A DNA stretch of 64,000 bases from contig JAHBTW010000016.1 in NCBI GenBank assembly GCA_019638385.1, positions 1 to 64,000 on the forward strand, given 5' to 3'. The notes beneath the pieces are model-generated. The model made no database searches, was not told the DNA's origin, and saw only the letters and a list, made by a program, of their open reading frames with translations. The position numbers and the translations under genes were made by a program. Shown piece after piece: positions 35,818 through 44,240 of this stretch. The stretch comes from Saprospiraceae bacterium (GTDB taxonomy: Bacteria; Bacteroidota; Bacteroidia; Chitinophagales; Saprospiraceae). The first letter of the stretch is position 1. Each line of letters starts with the position of its first letter.

Positions 35818-36200
35818 TGCGTCTTTTACTTGACACTCATACTTTTATCTGGTTTATTGAGGGTGACCCCCAGATATCCCCGGCTGCAATTGCGGCTATT
35901 TCCGATCCCAATAATGAAAGCTGGATAAGTGCCGGCTCCTTGTGGGAAATGGCGATAAAAATAAACATTGGGAAACTCAACACTCAACGGCCCTTTCATC
36001 AGACCTTAGGATTTATCGCCTCAAATGGAATCCGCTGGCTTCCTATTGAATTTAGCCACATGGTTGAAGCAGCAGCATTACCCTTACTCCACAGGGATCC
36101 ATTCGATCGCATGCTCATAGCGCAAGCTCTTACCGAAGGGCTGACTATTGTGACTAAAGATACTTGGATTCCGCAATATGGCGTAAATGTGTTTTGGTGA
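35817..36200 (+). CDS. PIN-domain toxin (VapC-like ribonuclease)
   Basis: The 127-residue protein has the PIN acidic residues: Asp6 in LLLDTHTFIW, Glu44 in GSLWEMAIKI and the HRDPFDRMLIAQA motif with Asp97 and Asp101, followed by IVTKD. All expected catalytic acids are present, so the toxin looks active. It is translated with the antitoxin upstream through a 1-bp overlap. It is convergent with the outer-membrane barrel gene. Confidence 0.9.
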   Translation: MRLLLDTHTFIWFIEGDPQISPAAIAAISDPNNESWISAGSLWEMAIKINIGKLNTQRPFHQTLGFIASNGIRWLPIEFSHMVEAAALPLLHRDPFDRMLIAQALTEGLTIVTKDTWIPQYGVNVFW

Positions 36201-36252
36201 GTATGTCATGCAGTCACAACACCCCCTGTAAAACCCTCCAAGTCGGTCTTCC

Positions 36253-38688
36253 CTATTGCCCGCTCCCCACTCTTTTCCCTTCTTCTTCCAGGCCCGTTTT
36301 CCGGTTTCTCGATTTCACATTGTCGTTGCCGAACCGATAGTTGGCGCTGAGGCTCACGCGGCGGCTGTCCCAGTTGCCGCCGCCTTCCGACACCATGCCG
36401 TTGAACTTGGAAACGCCGTCCCAACCCGACTCGAAGAAAATGTCGGAAGCGCCGAGGCGCAGGGTCAGGCGGTCTTTGAGGAACTTGCGCTGTAAGCCTA
36501 TGTCCAAGCTCCAACTGGTCTCGTACTCAAACACGCCGCCCCACACGCCGGGGCCGGAGTACCAGCCCGACAGTTCGAACTTGATGCCCGCCGGGAGATC
36601 GAATGTTTGCTGTTGATAGATGTTGTAAGTGAATGCCTGCACATCCACCACGGCATCGCCGCCGTAGTCGGCCTGGTTATCGAGGTGCGACGCGCCGAGG
36701 CTGAAGTAGGCGTTCCATTTTTTGCTGATCTGCACGGGCAGGCTGGCACTGAAACTCCAGATCGTTTGGGTGGCGAGGTTGTCCCAACTGATGTAGCTGG
36801 CCCGGGGGTCCACGGGGTCGGGGCCAATGAGCCGGGTGATCTGGTCTATGGTGCGGCTGTAGCCGAGCTTGAAATTGTAGCGGTATTTCCAGGTGTAGCC
36901 GAGTTCTATGTTGTTCACGATCTCAGGCCGGAGGAAGGGGTTGCCTCTTTCGTAGGAAAGCTGGCTGAGTTGGTTGTTGAACGGGTTGAGCACGTTGTAG
37001 TCCGGGCGGTTGATGCGGCGGCCGTAGTTGAGTGCGAGGCTGTGCATTTGCGCTACCTGCCAGGTGAGGCCGGCGCTGGGAAACCAACTCAGGTAGTTCA
37101 GCGCTACGGGCGGCGCTTCCAGTTCTGGCAAAAAAGCTTGCAGGTTGCCCATGGCATCGGTCTGTTCGGCGCGCAGGCCGGCGCTGAATTTCCATTTTTT
37201 GCCGAGCGAGCGGGCGTAATTCACATAAGCGGCATATACGTTTTCATTGTATTCAAATTCATTCGACAAGCGGTCGTTGCGCAAGCTCAACCCGTTGGCT
37301 ACATCAAAAAACAAAAAAGTATTGTCGGAAACGACCTTGCTATACTTCGCGCCGAAGCCTAATTTCCCGCCCAAAATATCGTCCTCATAGTCTGCTTTGG
37401 CGGTATAAATATTGATGTCCGTGGGCGTATCGAAGCTGTTGACGATCTCGGTGAGCAACACGTCTTCCGCTGCATTAAAGTATTGATTGGGCTGTAGCCG
37501 CATACTGGTGTTGCGATAGGCGCCGTAGTCTAAATCAATATTCAGGCTGCGGCCTCTGGCGTTGTCGAAGCGGTAGTTGAGGTTGTAAGTGTTCTGGCGG
37601 TTGGTGTTGTCGCCGGCGGTTTTAGCCACCAACAGGCTGTCAATCTGCGCGGGCGTGCTCTGTTTGGAAATGCCGATCCGATTGACAGAATTGCTTTCTC
37701 TGGCGCCTCTGTTGGCGCTTGCGAGGAAACCGATTGTGTGATTTTTGGACAAAAAGAAGTCGGCGCCGGCCCGCAGGTTGATGTTGCGCCAGTCGTTCAC
37801 ATTATCGTTGGTTTCGGTCAGCAACAGCCCGTTTTGTAAGCTCCTGAACTGCATGTCGTTGAAGCCGCCGCCGCTGCCCGCGCCCGCGTTGGCGAAGGCA
37901 TTCATTTTTTTGTTGCGATAGTTGCCGGTAGCCGAAGTGTTGATACGGCCATAGCGCCCCTGACTGGGCGAGAGGCTCACAGAGCCGTTGGCGCCCATGT
38001 TCTTGTCGCGTTTGAGGCGGATGTCAATGATGCCGGCATTGCCTTGTGCTTCGTATTTGGCGCCGGGGTTGGTAATGATATCGAATCGGTCTATCTGGTC
38101 GGCGGGCAGGTTCTGGAGGTAGTTGCTGAGGTCTTGCCCACTGAGTGGAAGACGTTTGCCGTCCACATAGAGCAGCACCCCGGCGCGGCCGAGCACGTTG
38201 ATATTGTCGTTGTTGTCCACCGTGACGCTGGGCGCTTTGCGCAACAGGGTGAGGGCGTCTGAGCCTACGCTGTTGATGGTGCCGTCCACATTGAATACGG
38301 TGCGGTCGGGTTTCACCTCCACCATGGCGCGGGAATTGGTGACGGTGGCGGTGGCCAATTCCACTGCCGCCGCCTGGAAGTTGAGGTGGCCGAGATCAAG
38401 CGTCTGGCCGTCTTTCAGCGAAATACCGTCCTGACGCAGGTCGGCCATGCCGAGGAAGGTGGCCGTGAGGAAATAGCTGCCCGCCTGCAGCCCCCGGACC
38501 TGAAACTGGCCGGACTCATCGCTGGTCTCCACTTTTTGAAGCAGGCTGTCGGCGGCGTTATACACGGCCACATTGGCATAAATGACGGGTTCGCCGCCGG
38601 CGTCCATGAGTTGGCCTTTGAGGCCGGAAGTTTGGGCTTGCGCAAAGAGGGATAGAAACAGAAAAAAACAGAGGTGGGTGATTTTCAT
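36253..38688 (-). CDS. Outer-membrane TonB-type beta-barrel protein with carboxypeptidase-like N-domain
   Basis: Starting at the ATG at 38686-38688 (MKITHLCFFLFLSLFAQAQ, a signal peptide), the protein is about 811 residues. It has an N-terminal carboxypeptidase-regulatory-like domain (LKGQLMDAGGEPVIYANVAV), a plug region with VKPDRTVFNVDGTINSVGSD and PGAKYEAQGNAGIIDIRLKR, and a long barrel with aromatic strand ends. This matches the outer-membrane beta-barrel family (OMP_b-brl_3 type) found in Bacteroidota. No SusD is adjacent, so the substrate is unknown. Confidence 0.88.
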   Translation of the reverse strand: MKITHLCFFLFLSLFAQAQTSGLKGQLMDAGGEPVIYANVAVYNAADSLLQKVETSDESGQFQVRGLQAGSYFLTATFLGMADLRQDGISLKDGQTLDLGHLNFQAAAVELATATVTNSRAMVEVKPDRTVFNVDGTINSVGSDALTLLRKAPSVTVDNNDNINVLGRAGVLLYVDGKRLPLSGQDLSNYLQNLPADQIDRFDIITNPGAKYEAQGNAGIIDIRLKRDKNMGANGSVSLSPSQGRYGRINTSATGNYRNKKMNAFANAGAGSGGGFNDMQFRSLQNGLLLTETNDNVNDWRNINLRAGADFFLSKNHTIGFLASANRGARESNSVNRIGISKQSTPAQIDSLLVAKTAGDNTNRQNTYNLNYRFDNARGRSLNIDLDYGAYRNTSMRLQPNQYFNAAEDVLLTEIVNSFDTPTDINIYTAKADYEDDILGGKLGFGAKYSKVVSDNTFLFFDVANGLSLRNDRLSNEFEYNENVYAAYVNYARSLGKKWKFSAGLRAEQTDAMGNLQAFLPELEAPPVALNYLSWFPSAGLTWQVAQMHSLALNYGRRINRPDYNVLNPFNNQLSQLSYERGNPFLRPEIVNNIELGYTWKYRYNFKLGYSRTIDQITRLIGPDPVDPRASYISWDNLATQTIWSFSASLPVQISKKWNAYFSLGASHLDNQADYGGDAVVDVQAFTYNIYQQQTFDLPAGIKFELSGWYSGPGVWGGVFEYETSWSLDIGLQRKFLKDRLTLRLGASDIFFESGWDGVSKFNGMVSEGGGNWDSRRVSLSANYRFGNDNVKSRNRKTGLEEEGKRVGSGQ

Positions 38689-38885
38689 ACAAATTCGAAA
38701 GTGAGGTGAAAAAGGAAATAGAAATGACCTCGCAAAGGACAAAGGAAAGTTGAAAAGGTTGCGGGAATGATCAGGGTTTTGGCATTTCCGTCAATTGTGC
38801 TATTTTCGGGTGTTTTTACACACAACTTTCCAACAACAACGTGTCATCGGCCCACCGAAACGATCACGATGCAACAACACACACC

Positions 38886-41800
38886 ATGAAAAAAAACATC
38901 CTTCCCATGCTGCTTTTACTGGCCGGCGCCGCTGCGCTGGCACAAAAGCCGCGATTGGTCGTGCCCATCGGCCACACCGGATTCGTGAATGCCGTTGCCT
39001 TCTCTCCCGACGGATCGCTGGTACTCACCGGCAGTGAAGACAACACCGCCATCCTCTGGGATTTGGCCGGCAGAGAACTCCAATCTTATGCCGAACACAA
39101 GGCCCGCATCAGTTCGGTGGCCTTTTCGCCCAACGGGCAGTATGTACTCACGGGCAGCGCCGACAATACCGCCATCCGCCGCGATTTAGACGGCAGCAAT
39201 GTACTCAAACTCGAAGGCCATACCGGCGCCGTAAGTTCGGTGGCTTTTGCACCCAAAGATAAATGGATGCTCACCGCGAGCCGCGACTCCACTGCCAGGC
39301 TATGGGATGCCGCCGGCAAAAATACGATCACCTTCCGGGGCCATACGGGCGCCGTCACTGCGGCTGTTTTTTCCGCCGACGGGCAGTTCGTCCTCACCGC
39401 AAGCCGCGACTCTACCGCCCGGCTGTGGGATGTAAAAGGCAATCTTAAACAAATTTTCAAAGGCCATTCTCACTGGGTAAGCTCCGTTTTCTTTTTATCC
39501 GACGGCAAAACGATTCTCACCACCAGCCTCGATAAATCCGTCAGACTCTGGGATTTGAAAGGCAATCCTAAAAGCACTTTCAATCAATATGCAGAAAGCG
39601 TAAACGCTATGGCGCTTTTGCCTGTGGGCCAATTGGCACTCACCGGCAGCGACGACAAAACCGCCCGCTTGTGGAGTATTTCCGGCGAACCGAAAGCCGT
39701 CTTTACCGGCCATACCGGCTATGTAGGAGCCGTTGCCTTTTCGCCCGACGGCCAATTGGTACTCACCGGCAGCGAAGACCAAACCGCCCGACTCTGGTCC
39801 CTCGACGGAAAAGAACGGGGCGTCTTTGCCGGCCGCTCATCGAGCGTAAACGCTGCCGTCTGGTCGCCCACCGGAACGCACCTGCTCACGGCTCAGGCCG
39901 ACCACACCGCCCGCCTGTGGAACCTCACTCAGCCGGTAACGACCACCCTGAGCGGCCATGCCGGAGCGCTCACCTCCGCCGCATTTTCACCCGACGGAAG
40001 CGCTGTTCTCACCGGCAGTCAGGATCGCAGCGCCAAACGCTGGAACCTGAAAGGAGTGGAACAACAAGCGTATGCCGGCCGCCATACCGGCAACGTTACG
40101 GCTGTTGCCTTTACCCCCGACGGCCGCATCATCACCGGAAGCAGAGACCGCAAGATTGCTTTTTGGGGATTGGACGGCGCAAAAGGGGAAGAATTTGAAT
40201 TCAGCGGCCCGGTTGCCTCCATTGCCCTTTCGGCTAACGGAAATGTGCTGGCCGGCGTGGGCCAAAACCCCGTACTGCTCAACACAGAAACCGGCACGCT
40301 GAAAACCTCCTCCGGGCACCGGGGCGCTGTGATGGCCATAGCTGCCTCGCCCGACGGCAACACTTGGCTGACAGCGAGCCAGGACCGAACGGCAAGGCTT
40401 TGGAGTATAGATGGAGAAGCTACCCTCCGTCCGCTGAGCGAACACACCAACTGGGTCAGCGCCGTCGCCTTTTCTCCGGCTACCCAACAGGACGCTATCG
40501 GCGGGTCGCTCTTTCTCACCGGCAGCTACGACAATACCGCCAAACTGTGGAACTACACCGGTGAAAGCATGCGCACTTTCAGCGGCCATGCCGGCTGGGT
40601 CACCGCCGTGGGGTTTTCTCCCGACAGCGAATATGTGCTGACCGGCAGTGCCGACAACACTGCCAAAATATGGAACCGCAGCACCGGCGAGCCTTTGGCC
40701 ACGCTCATCGCTTTGGAGAACGACGAATGGGCCGTGACGACGCCTTCCGGCTTGTTTGATGCCTCGCCCGGCGCCATGCGGCTGATGTACTTCGTTGTTA
40801 ATCAGGAAGTAATAGAATTGGAACAACTCAAAGAGCGCTACTATGAGCCGGGCCTGTTGGCCAAAATACTGGGCCGTTCGGAAGAGCAGATCCGCTCGGT
40901 AGCCGGCCTCGATACGGTGGGACTGTATCCGCTTGTGACGCTCCAACTTGACACCCTGAAGAGCATCCTCCACATTGAACTCAAAGAGCGCAGCGGCGGT
41001 GTAGGGAAAGTGAGCGTATTCGTCAATGGGAAAGAAATTGTGGAAGACGCCAATCCGCCGAAAGGCGGCAGCAATGTGAGAGAGAAAGCGTTCTCCATTG
41101 ACCTGGAACGGCACGAACGCTTTTTCCTGCCGGATACCCTCAACTTCGTTTCGGTAAGAGCTTACAATGCCGACAACTGGCTCAAAAGCGCCCCTCATGA
41201 ACTGCGCTATGTGCCGGAGTTTGTCCGCGCAAAAGGCGGCGACGGCCAACAACCCGCTACAGGGGCTGCTTCCGAACGCCGCTCGCGCCGCCCTGCATTG
41301 CACGTCATTTTGGTAGGAACAGCCGACTATGCAGGGAAGACCCTCGACCTCAAATACGCCGCCAAAGACGCCGCCGATATGGCTTCTGCGCTGAAGCAGA
41401 CCGGCGAGTTGCTCTTCAAACCCGGCAATGTGACCGTGCATCTGCTCAGCACCGAGGCCGGCCAAACACCGCCCACCAAAAAGAACATACACGATACATT
41501 CCAATCCGTTGCCAACGCCGCCAAAGCCGAAGACGTACTCATCACCTATTTCTCCGGCCACGGCATCACCTACGGCGAGGCCGACCGCGCCTTGTTTTAC
41601 TACCTCACCATGGACATTGCCACGCCCAACCTCAGCGATGCGGGTATTCGCACCAACCGCGCCATTTCCAGCAGTGAACTCACGGAATGGACCAAAAACA
41701 TTCCTGCCCTCAAGCAGGTGATGATATTGGATGCCTGCAACTCCGGCAAAGTGGCCGAAATCATCCTCGCTGCCGGCGAAAAGTCCCTCGCATCCACCCA

Positions 41801-42446
41801 AATACGCGCCCTCGACCGCATGAAAGACCGCACCGGCATGTTCGTTCTCACGGGCAGCGCTGCCGACATGGTGAGCTACGAGGCCGGAAGGTTTGGGCAG
41901 AGCCTGCTCACCTACAGCCTGCTGGATGGGATGATACGCTCCATAGATGAAAAATCGGTAGATGTGATGAAACTCTTTCAGGGCGCCCGCGACCGCGTAC
42001 CCGATCTGGCCACAGAGATCGGCGGCATACAAACGCCCATGATGGCTTTTCCCGTAGGCTCCGCCAGTTTCGACATCGGCCTTATGGATGAAACTGTAAA
42101 AATTGAACTGCAACAACCCAAGCCGGTCTTTATTCGCAATATATTTCTGGATGAGGACCGCTTCGACGATTCGATCGGCTTTACGGAGGAAATTGAAAAC
42201 CTCTTCCGGGAAAAAACGGCCAAAGGCGGCAGCGCCGAGCTGGTATTTGTGGACGTGAAACAATTTACAGATGCGTACTCCATAAAAGGATTGTACAAGG
42301 TAAGCGGCCATACGGTGACGCTGCGCGGCCGCTTGTTCAAAGGCGCTGTGCCGGTGGGCGAGGCATTCGAGGTTGCCGGTAATAAAAATGAGCTGGCATT
42401 TTTGGCCGATGATGTGTGGGAAAAGGTGCGGGGGATGGTGAAGTGA
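38886..42446 (+). CDS. Exported WD40-repeat / caspase-like (C14) protein
   Basis: From the ATG at 38886 the 1186-residue protein begins with a signal peptide (MKKNILPMLLLLAGAAALAQ). Residues 25-640 contain 14 WD40 units (GHTGFVNAVAFSPDG-type), enough for two seven-bladed propellers. A middle region follows with a Ig-like strand-rich part (about 680-770). The caspase-like domain spans about 800-1045 with VILVGTADYAG, catalytic His892 in YFSGHG and catalytic Cys951 in MILDACNSG. The last 120 residues (NIFLDEDRFDD...) are uncharacterised. It stands alone downstream of a divergent barrel gene, with the RAYT gene 35 bp after it. Metacaspase-like WD40 proteins occur in several phyla; export to the periplasm or outside is the unusual feature. 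Confidence 0.9.
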   Translation: MKKNILPMLLLLAGAAALAQKPRLVVPIGHTGFVNAVAFSPDGSLVLTGSEDNTAILWDLAGRELQSYAEHKARISSVAFSPNGQYVLTGSADNTAIRRDLDGSNVLKLEGHTGAVSSVAFAPKDKWMLTASRDSTARLWDAAGKNTITFRGHTGAVTAAVFSADGQFVLTASRDSTARLWDVKGNLKQIFKGHSHWVSSVFFLSDGKTILTTSLDKSVRLWDLKGNPKSTFNQYAESVNAMALLPVGQLALTGSDDKTARLWSISGEPKAVFTGHTGYVGAVAFSPDGQLVLTGSEDQTARLWSLDGKERGVFAGRSSSVNAAVWSPTGTHLLTAQADHTARLWNLTQPVTTTLSGHAGALTSAAFSPDGSAVLTGSQDRSAKRWNLKGVEQQAYAGRHTGNVTAVAFTPDGRIITGSRDRKIAFWGLDGAKGEEFEFSGPVASIALSANGNVLAGVGQNPVLLNTETGTLKTSSGHRGAVMAIAASPDGNTWLTASQDRTARLWSIDGEATLRPLSEHTNWVSAVAFSPATQQDAIGGSLFLTGSYDNTAKLWNYTGESMRTFSGHAGWVTAVGFSPDSEYVLTGSADNTAKIWNRSTGEPLATLIALENDEWAVTTPSGLFDASPGAMRLMYFVVNQEVIELEQLKERYYEPGLLAKILGRSEEQIRSVAGLDTVGLYPLVTLQLDTLKSILHIELKERSGGVGKVSVFVNGKEIVEDANPPKGGSNVREKAFSIDLERHERFFLPDTLNFVSVRAYNADNWLKSAPHELRYVPEFVRAKGGDGQQPATGAASERRSRRPALHVILVGTADYAGKTLDLKYAAKDAADMASALKQTGELLFKPGNVTVHLLSTEAGQTPPTKKNIHDTFQSVANAAKAEDVLITYFSGHGITYGEADRALFYYLTMDIATPNLSDAGIRTNRAISSSELTEWTKNIPALKQVMILDACNSGKVAEIILAAGEKSLASTQIRALDRMKDRTGMFVLTGSAADMVSYEAGRFGQSLLTYSLLDGMIRSIDEKSVDVMKLFQGARDRVPDLATEIGGIQTPMMAFPVGSASFDIGLMDETVKIELQQPKPVFIRNIFLDEDRFDDSIGFTEEIENLFREKTAKGGSAELVFVDVKQFTDAYSIKGLYKVSGHTVTLRGRLFKGAVPVGEAFEVAGNKNELAFLADDVWEKVRGMVK

Positions 42447-42481
42447 TTACGACATAAACACACCTGCAAGACAAAGAAGCC

Positions 42482-43156
42482 ATGTCTGACAAATTTCAAA
42501 ATAGATATCGCATTGCATCAGCCCGTGCTGCCTGGTGGGATTATGCCGGACCGGCCGCCTATTTCGTGACCATTTGTACCCATGCCCGGCAGCATTTTTT
42601 CGGGGAAATCCTGGCCGGGAAAATGCACTTATCGGAAATAGGAAAAATCGCAGAAATTGAATGGTTCAAAACCCTGGAAATTCGTCCGGATATGAATTTA
42701 GAATTGGGGCCGTTCGTGGTCATGCCGAATCACATACATGGGATTATTGTGATCGGGGAGAATCAATATAATTCACAATGTCATGGTGATGACCGTGACC
42801 GTGATGACCGTGATGACCGTGATGACCGTGATGACCGTGATGACCGTGATGACCGTGATGACCGTGATGACCGTAGAGACGCATTGCAATGCGTCTCTAC
42901 ACCGCCACCACCGCCACCACCGCCACCATCACCGCCACCGCCCAAAAACCAATTCGGCCCGCAATCCAAAAATTTGGCGGCCATCCTGCGCGGATACAAA
43001 TCGGCCGTGACCGTACAGGCGCAATTGATTGACCCCGATTTTGGTTGGCAATCCCGGTATCACGACCACATTATTCGCGATGAAATGGAATACCAAAGGA
43101 TATCCAAATACATTATTGACAATCCTCAAAATTGGGAAGAAGACATCTTTTTTTGA
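42482..43156 (+). CDS. REP-associated tyrosine transposase (RAYT, Y1 family) with internal repeat insertion
   Basis: The 224-residue protein has the Y1 HUH motif His84-Ile-His86 in VMPNHIHGIIV and a candidate catalytic tyrosine, Tyr210 in ISKYIIDNP followed by NWEED. Between them an insertion of about 55 residues breaks the family pattern: a DDR-repeat, RDALQCVST encoded by a REP-like palindrome, and a Pro-rich tract. The insertion keeps the frame, and the flanks KNLAAILRGYKSAVT resume the family sequence. RAYTs process REP/REPIN DNA hairpins; here the palindromes at 26257 and 30593 are likely substrates. Confidence 0.9.
   Translation: MSDKFQNRYRIASARAAWWDYAGPAAYFVTICTHARQHFFGEILAGKMHLSEIGKIAEIEWFKTLEIRPDMNLELGPFVVMPNHIHGIIVIGENQYNSQCHGDDRDRDDRDDRDDRDDRDDRDDRDDRDDRRDALQCVSTPPPPPPPPPSPPPPKNQFGPQSKNLAAILRGYKSAVTVQAQLIDPDFGWQSRYHDHIIRDEMEYQRISKYIIDNPQNWEEDIFF
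42803..42874 (+). repeat. Perfect 9-bp tandem array (GATGACCGT) x8 in the RAYT gene
   Basis: Eight exact copies of GATGACCGT encode (DDR)8. One further copy with a shortened unit precedes them (42788-42802). The unit length is a multiple of three, so copy changes keep the frame. It joins directly to the palindrome at 42873. Confidence 0.95.
42873..42900. repeat. REP-like palindrome inside the RAYT coding sequence
   Basis: Arms GTAGAGACGCATTG and its inverse CAATGCGTCTCTAC meet without a spacer. It differs from the two intergenic copies in the four bases around the centre (GCATTGC versus GCAATGC), yet is still perfectly palindromic, so changes were compensated on both arms. Confidence 0.92.
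42901..42946 (+). repeat. CCACCG-rich tract coding for polyproline in the RAYT gene
   Basis: About 45 bp of CCACCG/CCACCA units give nine prolines, a serine and four more prolines just after the palindrome. Confidence 0.8.
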
Positions 43157-43217
43157 TTGGTGCAGGCCGGCATGAGAATGTCATTCGTCCACCCGACAAC
43201 AAACCGCTACATTTCCC

Positions 43218-43225
43218 TACCTTTG
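43218..43225 (+). promoter_or_regulatory. -7 promoter element before the TPR-like gene
   Basis: TACCTTTG matches TAnnTTTG and lies 26 bp before the ATG at 43251. No TTG lies at the expected -33 distance. Confidence 0.5.
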
Positions 43226-43250
43226 CATTCAAATTCAACACATCGCGTTT

Positions 43251-43868
43251 ATGCTTCAAATCAATATTTATCTTCGATTCGGCCTCATCGCGTTTTCGCT
43301 GTTCGGCGGCCTGGCGCTCACCTTCATCAAGGGCCTCGGTTTCTGGTACGCGTTGCCTTTGTTTCTGGTGGGAATTGTGCTGCTAATCGGTTATTTTCTT
43401 TTGGGAACCATCAATTCCGCCGCCATGCTCGTGCAGGCCGGCAAGATGGAGGAGGCTGAAAAACGCCTGCGCCTCACCTTCTGGCCGAAACTCCTGTATG
43501 TGGCCAACCGAGCGTATTTCTACATGCTCAAAGGCACCATTGCCATGAACCTGAAGGACATGGACGCCGGCGAAATGTGGCTCCGCAAAGCACAGGAGAT
43601 CAAGTTGCCTTCCGACAACGAAAAGGCCATGCTCGAACTGCAATTGGCCAACATCGCCGCATCCAAAGGGAAGTGGAATCAGGCTGCACTGCATTTCAAA
43701 AAAATTAAAGAACTGAAAGTAACCGAACCGGCCCTCCGGGATCAGGTCAAACAGTTTGAAAAAGCGCTCGAAAACCGCGGGCAGGTGAAAGCCGCACAAC
43801 GGATGGGACAACAGGGCGCGGGCATGATGCAACCCGGCGGAAAGCGCAGGCGCCCGAAAATGCGTTGA
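43251..43868 (+). CDS. Membrane-anchored TPR-like protein
   Basis: The 205-residue protein has two hydrophobic segments at about residues 8-28 and 31-52, then helical tetratricopeptide-like repeats (NRAYFYMLKGTIAMNLKDMD, EKAMLELQLANIAASKGKWN-QAALHFKKI). A basic tail (GGKRRRPKMR) ends it. The short cytoplasmic repeats suggest a scaffold or assembly role; no specific function can be given. A perfect hairpin follows the stop. Confidence 0.7.
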   Translation: MLQINIYLRFGLIAFSLFGGLALTFIKGLGFWYALPLFLVGIVLLIGYFLLGTINSAAMLVQAGKMEEAEKRLRLTFWPKLLYVANRAYFYMLKGTIAMNLKDMDAGEMWLRKAQEIKLPSDNEKAMLELQLANIAASKGKWNQAALHFKKIKELKVTEPALRDQVKQFEKALENRGQVKAAQRMGQQGAGMMQPGGKRRRPKMR

Positions 43869-43915
43869 GAGCTTGTTTGCAATTCCATTAATTAGCTGAA
43901 ACGCAAACAAGCTCT
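43868..43915 (+). terminator. Hairpin after the TPR-like gene
   Basis: AGAGCTTGTTTGC (43868-43880) pairs perfectly with GCAAACAAGCTCT (43903-43915) across a 22-base loop. A6 follows on this strand rather than T, so it fits a terminator for the other strand, or a stabilising 3' structure, about as well. Confidence 0.55.
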
Positions 43916-44240
43916 GAAAAAAGAGCCGTATCCGCCGGGACATCCCACCCGGAGCCTTGGGTAATTACGGATGAAACCATAATAAGCGGTTGCCGCCGGC
44001 GGTACTGCTCCGCGCTGCCTTCGCAGCAAAAGAAGTTTTCACAGCTTTGTGCCTCAAAGAAAGTACGGCAATCACAGCCCGGCAATAGCCTACAGGCGCA
44101 CTAAGGAATGTTTAACCTATGCGGCTTATTTCGGCGTTTAGTTAAATGTAAGCGCGCCGCTGACTGTCAACGGCTTGCAAGTATTGTTAAAATTACCATC
44201 TGTATTCCTTAAACCACTTTAACGCGCATACCCGCTCATA
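43869..44240. other. Intergenic region of 372 bp before meaB
   Basis: It contains the hairpin at 43868-43915 and, on the minus strand (43888-44085), a 65-residue open frame with a Cys cluster (GCDCRTFFEAQSCENFFCC). No promoter element of the TAnnTTTG type was found at a usual distance from meaB. The frame is not strong enough to be annotated as a gene. Confidence 0.4.

Noticed and set aside
39987..42311. Open frame of 774 codons on the minus strand
   Set aside because: It is antisense to the WD40-caspase gene, shows no domain and has the composition expected from a shadow of a GC-rich gene.
42788..42874. CRISPR-like array
   Set aside because: Units are 9 bp with no spacers and lie in a coding frame.
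42781..42999. Minus-strand frame with poly-Gly and Arg-Ser-Ser repeats
   Set aside because: It is simply the reverse reading of the repeat insertion in the RAYT gene.
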